A stretch of 44,994 nucleotides of DNA from assembly GCF_001996165.1 (NCBI RefSeq), contig NZ_MUFP01000013.1:1-44994 (forward strand), in the 5' to 3' direction. This DNA comes from Salinivibrio proteolyticus. GTDB taxonomy: Bacteria; Pseudomonadota; Gammaproteobacteria; Enterobacterales; Vibrionaceae. Both the position numbers and the translations under genes were made by a program. This document shows positions 42,108-44,994 of this stretch, one piece after another. Position 1 is the first letter of the stretch. Each line of letters opens with the position of its first letter. The notes under the pieces are model-generated. The model did no database searches. It saw only the letters and a list, made by a program, of their open reading frames with translations, and was not told the origin of the DNA.

Positions 42108-44858
42108 ATGGCAACTCTTCCCGACAATCCGTTAATCCTTGTGGATGGCTCTTCGTACCTTTACCGGGCATACCATGCGTCTCCTAACCTCACCAATAGC
42201 CAAGGTGAACCCACTGGAGCCGTCTTTGGGGTGGTGAACATGCTGCGTAGTTTGTTGCGACAATTTCCCCATTCACATGTGGCGGTGATTTTTGATGCCA
42301 AAGGGAAGACATTTCGTGACGATATGTACGAGCAGTACAAAGCCAACCGTCCACCCATGCCAGATGACCTACGCGGGCAAATTGAACCTCTGCATAAGAT
42401 TATTAAAGCGATGGGGCTGCCTTTACTCGCGGTAGAAGGGGTGGAGGCCGATGATGTGATTGGTACACTCGCCACTCAAGCTTCAAAAGCGGGAATGCCG
42501 GTACTGATCAGCACCGGTGATAAAGACATGGCGCAGCTGGTGGATGAGCACGTCACCTTAATCAACACCATGACTAATGTGGTGATGGATCCTGAGGCGG
42601 TGCGTGAAAAGTATGGCTTTGGTCCTGAGCATATTATTGATTACCTTGCCTTGATGGGCGACAAAGTCGATAACATTCCTGGCGTACCGGGTGTCGGCGA
42701 TAAAACTGCGACCGCGTTGATTGCCAATCTAGGCGGCTTGGATGATATTTACGCTAACCTCGATAAGATTGCAGAGCTCAGCTTCCGCGGCGCGAAAAGC
42801 ATGGCGAAAAAACTGACTGAGCATCAAGACTCGGCCTACCTGTCTTATCAGCTCGCCACGATTAAATTGGATGTTGAGCTGGATTTCACCCCTGAACAGC
42901 TGGTCAAGCAAGTGCCAGATAATGACACCTTGGTGGCCATGTATCGTGACTTGCAATTCCGCCGCTGGCTCAAAGAGCTGGATGAAGGCGATGCGCCAGA
43001 AGAAAGCATTTCGGATGAACCCATCCCACAAGAAACCACGATTGATCGCAGTGGCTACCAGACGCTATTAACGCGGGACGCACTGGACACTTGGCTGAAG
43101 AAAATTCGTGACGCTGAGGTGGTGGCGGTCGATACGGAAACCGATAGCCTCAACTATATGGAAGCCAATCTGGTTGGAATTTCATTTGCCGTCGCGCCGG
43201 GTGAAGCGGCGTATGTACCGGTGGCTCATGATTATCTGGAAGCGCCTGCTCAATTATCGCTGGATGAGGTGCTGGAGGTGTTGCGTCCTTGGTTGGAAGA
43301 TCCTTCAGCCGCGAAAGTAGGCCAGAATCTGAAATATGATGCCAGTGTGTTTGCGCGTCACGGGATCACCTTAAAAGGGATCGCCTATGACACCATGCTG
43401 GAATCGTACGTCTATAACAGTGTGGCGGGACGTCATGACATGGACAGCCTCGCTGAGCGTTACTTGCAGCACACCTGCATCAGCTTTGAAGAGATAGCGG
43501 GGAAAGGCAAGAAACAACTGACCTTTAATCAAATTCCTCTTGAGCAAGCGGCACCTTATGCGGCGGAAGATGCCGATATTACGTTGCGTTTGCATCAATA
43601 CCTGATTGGTAAAGTCACCAGTGACGAGAAACTGAAAACTATCTTTGAGTTCTACGAGATGCCGCTAGTCAGCGTGTTGTCGCGCATGGAACGTCATGGT
43701 GTGCTAATCGACAAAGACAAGCTGGCGACCCAATCAGATGCGTTACATACTCGCTTGATTGAGCTTGAGCGTGAAGCGTTTGAGATTGCCGGCGAAGAGT
43801 TCAACTTAAGCTCGCCCAAGCAGCTACAAGCGATTTTGTTTGAGAAAATGGGCCTGCCGGTGGTAAAGAAAACCCCATCAGGCAGTCCCTCAACCAATGA
43901 AGAAGTGCTGCAAGAGCTCTCACTCGATTACCCGCTGCCAGCGCGGATTTTGGAATACCGCGGATTGGCAAAACTCAAATCGACTTACACGGACAAATTG
44001 CCGCGCATGATCAATGCGCAAACCGGCCGTGTGCATACCTCGTATCATCAAGCCGTCACAGCGACGGGGCGCTTATCGTCCACCGATCCGAACTTACAAA
44101 ATATCCCCATTCGTAACGAACAGGGTCGTCGTATTCGAGAAGCCTTCACCGCGGAACCGGATCACACCATTTTGGCGGTCGATTACTCGCAAATCGAATT
44201 GCGAATTATGGCGCACCTATCCGGCGATAAAGCCTTGCTAGAAGCGTTCCGTGACGGCAAAGATATTCACGCCGCCACCGCAGCGGAAGTGATGGGGGTG
44301 AGCCTCGACGAGGTCACCAGCGAGCAGCGCCGCCGCGCTAAAGCGATCAACTTTGGTCTGATTTATGGCATGAGTGCTTTTGGTCTGTCCCGTCAGTTAG
44401 GGATTGGCCGTCAAGAAGCACAAAGCTACATGGATACCTACTTTGAACGCTACCCAGGCGTGAAGGCCTATATGGACCGCACCCGTGAGCAAGCGGCGGA
44501 AAAAGGCTATGTAGAAACCATTTTTGGTCGTCGTCTTTATTTGCCGGAAATTAAATCGCGTAATGGCATGCGTCGTAAAGGGGCAGAGCGCGCGGCAATC
44601 AATGCGCCGATGCAAGGAACCGCGGCTGATATTATCAAGCGTGCGATGATACTGGTTGATCAATGGATTCAAGCCAATGCCGCGGATGACGCCCGCCTGG
44701 TGATGCAAGTTCACGATGAACTGGTGTTGGAAGTCAAAACGTCATCTTTATCCAAAGTTGAAAGTGAAGTACGGAAACTGATGGAGTCGGCGGCGGACTT
44801 GGACGTGCCGCTGATTGCTGAGTCTGGACACGGTAATAACTGGGGTGAAGCCCACTAA
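42108..44858 (+). CDS. polA: DNA polymerase I
   Basis: 916 residues (E. coli 928). Three domains are present. The 5'-3' exonuclease spans about residues 1-290 (start [28 protein letters not shown] helix-hairpin-helix). The 3'-5' exonuclease holds the catalytic D342-T-E344 ([10 protein letters not shown]), so proofreading should be active. The polymerase has motif A with D692 ([17 protein letters not shown]), motif [16 protein letters not shown] and motif C H869-D870-E ([10 protein letters not shown]). It removes Okazaki primers and fills repair gaps. Its terminator follows at 44896-44923. The ribosome site is weak. Confidence 0.97.
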   Translation: MATLPDNPLILVDGSSYLYRAYHASPNLTNSQGEPTGAVFGVVNMLRSLLRQFPHSHVAVIFDAKGKTFRDDMYEQYKANRPPMPDDLRGQIEPLHKIIKAMGLPLLAVEGVEADDVIGTLATQASKAGMPVLISTGDKDMAQLVDEHVTLINTMTNVVMDPEAVREKYGFGPEHIIDYLALMGDKVDNIPGVPGVGDKTATALIANLGGLDDIYANLDKIAELSFRGAKSMAKKLTEHQDSAYLSYQLATIKLDVELDFTPEQLVKQVPDNDTLVAMYRDLQFRRWLKELDEGDAPEESISDEPIPQETTIDRSGYQTLLTRDALDTWLKKIRDAEVVAVDTETDSLNYMEANLVGISFAVAPGEAAYVPVAHDYLEAPAQLSLDEVLEVLRPWLEDPSAAKVGQNLKYDASVFARHGITLKGIAYDTMLESYVYNSVAGRHDMDSLAERYLQHTCISFEEIAGKGKKQLTFNQIPLEQAAPYAAEDADITLRLHQYLIGKVTSDEKLKTIFEFYEMPLVSVLSRMERHGVLIDKDKLATQSDALHTRLIELEREAFEIAGEEFNLSSPKQLQAILFEKMGLPVVKKTPSGSPSTNEEVLQELSLDYPLPARILEYRGLAKLKSTYTDKLPRMINAQTGRVHTSYHQAVTATGRLSSTDPNLQNIPIRNEQGRRIREAFTAEPDHTILAVDYSQIELRIMAHLSGDKALLEAFRDGKDIHAATAAEVMGVSLDEVTSEQRRRAKAINFGLIYGMSAFGLSRQLGIGRQEAQSYMDTYFERYPGVKAYMDRTREQAAEKGYVETIFGRRLYLPEIKSRNGMRRKGAERAAINAPMQGTAADIIKRAMILVDQWIQANAADDARLVMQVHDELVLEVKTSSLSKVESEVRKLMESAADLDVPLIAESGHGNNWGEAH

Positions 44859-44895
44859 ATCACGGCTTTTCCTGTGGTTTAATAACAAAAAAGCT

Positions 44896-44923
44896 AAAGC
44901 CGACACCCTGTCGGCTTTTTTTT
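44896..44923 (+). terminator. Terminator of polA
   Basis: AAAGCCGACA-CCC-TGTCGGCTTT is a 10-bp perfect stem followed by TTTTT, 37 bp after the polA stop codon. Confidence 0.92.
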
Positions 44924-44994
44924 CGTCCGTTTATCTTGCTGTTTTGGCGTCTTTTTGCACATTTCGATACAAATTTATGAAAAAAAATTACGTA

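Noticed and set aside
44941-44994. Start of the Spot 42 sRNA (spf), which follows polA in related bacteria
   Set aside because: Only the last few bases could belong to it, and no recognisable Spot 42 sequence or clear promoter is inside the window.

Overview
The window is chromosomal DNA of a gammaproteobacterium, almost certainly a member of the Vibrionaceae. The gene order (5S rRNA/tRNA-Asp; ilvY-ilvC; ubiK; a VexRAB-type efflux operon; rep; cytochrome c5; hemCDXY; cyaA; cyaY-lptM-lysA-dapF-DUF484-xerC-yigB; uvrD; rarD; recQ; polA) is that of the origin-proximal part of Vibrio chromosome I. Base composition looks near 50% GC, higher than in most Vibrio, so a relative such as Salinivibrio or Grimontia is possible, but the genus is a guess. 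I see no insertion sequence, prophage, integron or CRISPR array. Nearly every kilobase holds a conserved housekeeping gene.

Layout. 1-363: distal end of an rRNA operon (5S, tRNA-Asp, terminator). 404-2932: LysR regulator ilvY divergent from ilvC. 2943-8156: ubiK, then the leftward vexR-vexA-vexB efflux operon with an 18-bp perfect operator on its promoter. 8199-10770: rep helicase and, converging on it, a cytochrome c5. 11043-11416: tRNA-Arg, tRNA-His and tRNA-Pro. 11417-17389: a 600-bp leader and a four-gene oligopeptide-type ABC transporter. 17480-18292: a secreted SPOR-like protein. 18367-22379: hemCDXY, leftward. 22588-25355: cyaA with a CRP site and a TTG start. 25408-30411: cyaY (leftward), then rightward lptM, lysA, dapF, a DUF484 gene, xerC and yigB. 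30408-32749: a leftward bufferin (copper-binding modified peptide) operon. 32938-35169: SOS-type uvrD. 35193-36832: rarD and an RhtB exporter. 36989-39167: recQ and a DUF3630 gene. 39174-39988: queuosine-precursor transporter yhhQ behind a candidate preQ1 riboswitch. 40010-40462: a GNAT gene. 40463-40990: two tandem RyhB-type small RNAs. 41006-41656: elbB. 42108-44858: polA.

Most notable. (1) The 540-bp gap between the GNAT gene and elbB has no protein gene. It holds a tandem duplication of a RyhB iron-stress sRNA. Each copy has its own Fur box, promoter and terminator, the RyhB core is kept intact, and the two terminators differ by a base-pair-preserving change. (2) bufA-bufB-bufC-DoxX is a complete MNIO-type RiPP operon with a hairpin between precursor and enzyme genes. 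(3) A short pseudoknot-like element ending in the yhhQ ribosome binding site fits a preQ1-I riboswitch. Iron (RyhB) and metal (bufferin) handling, efflux, SOS repair and cAMP control are all represented, with recognisable cis-regulatory sites for several of them.
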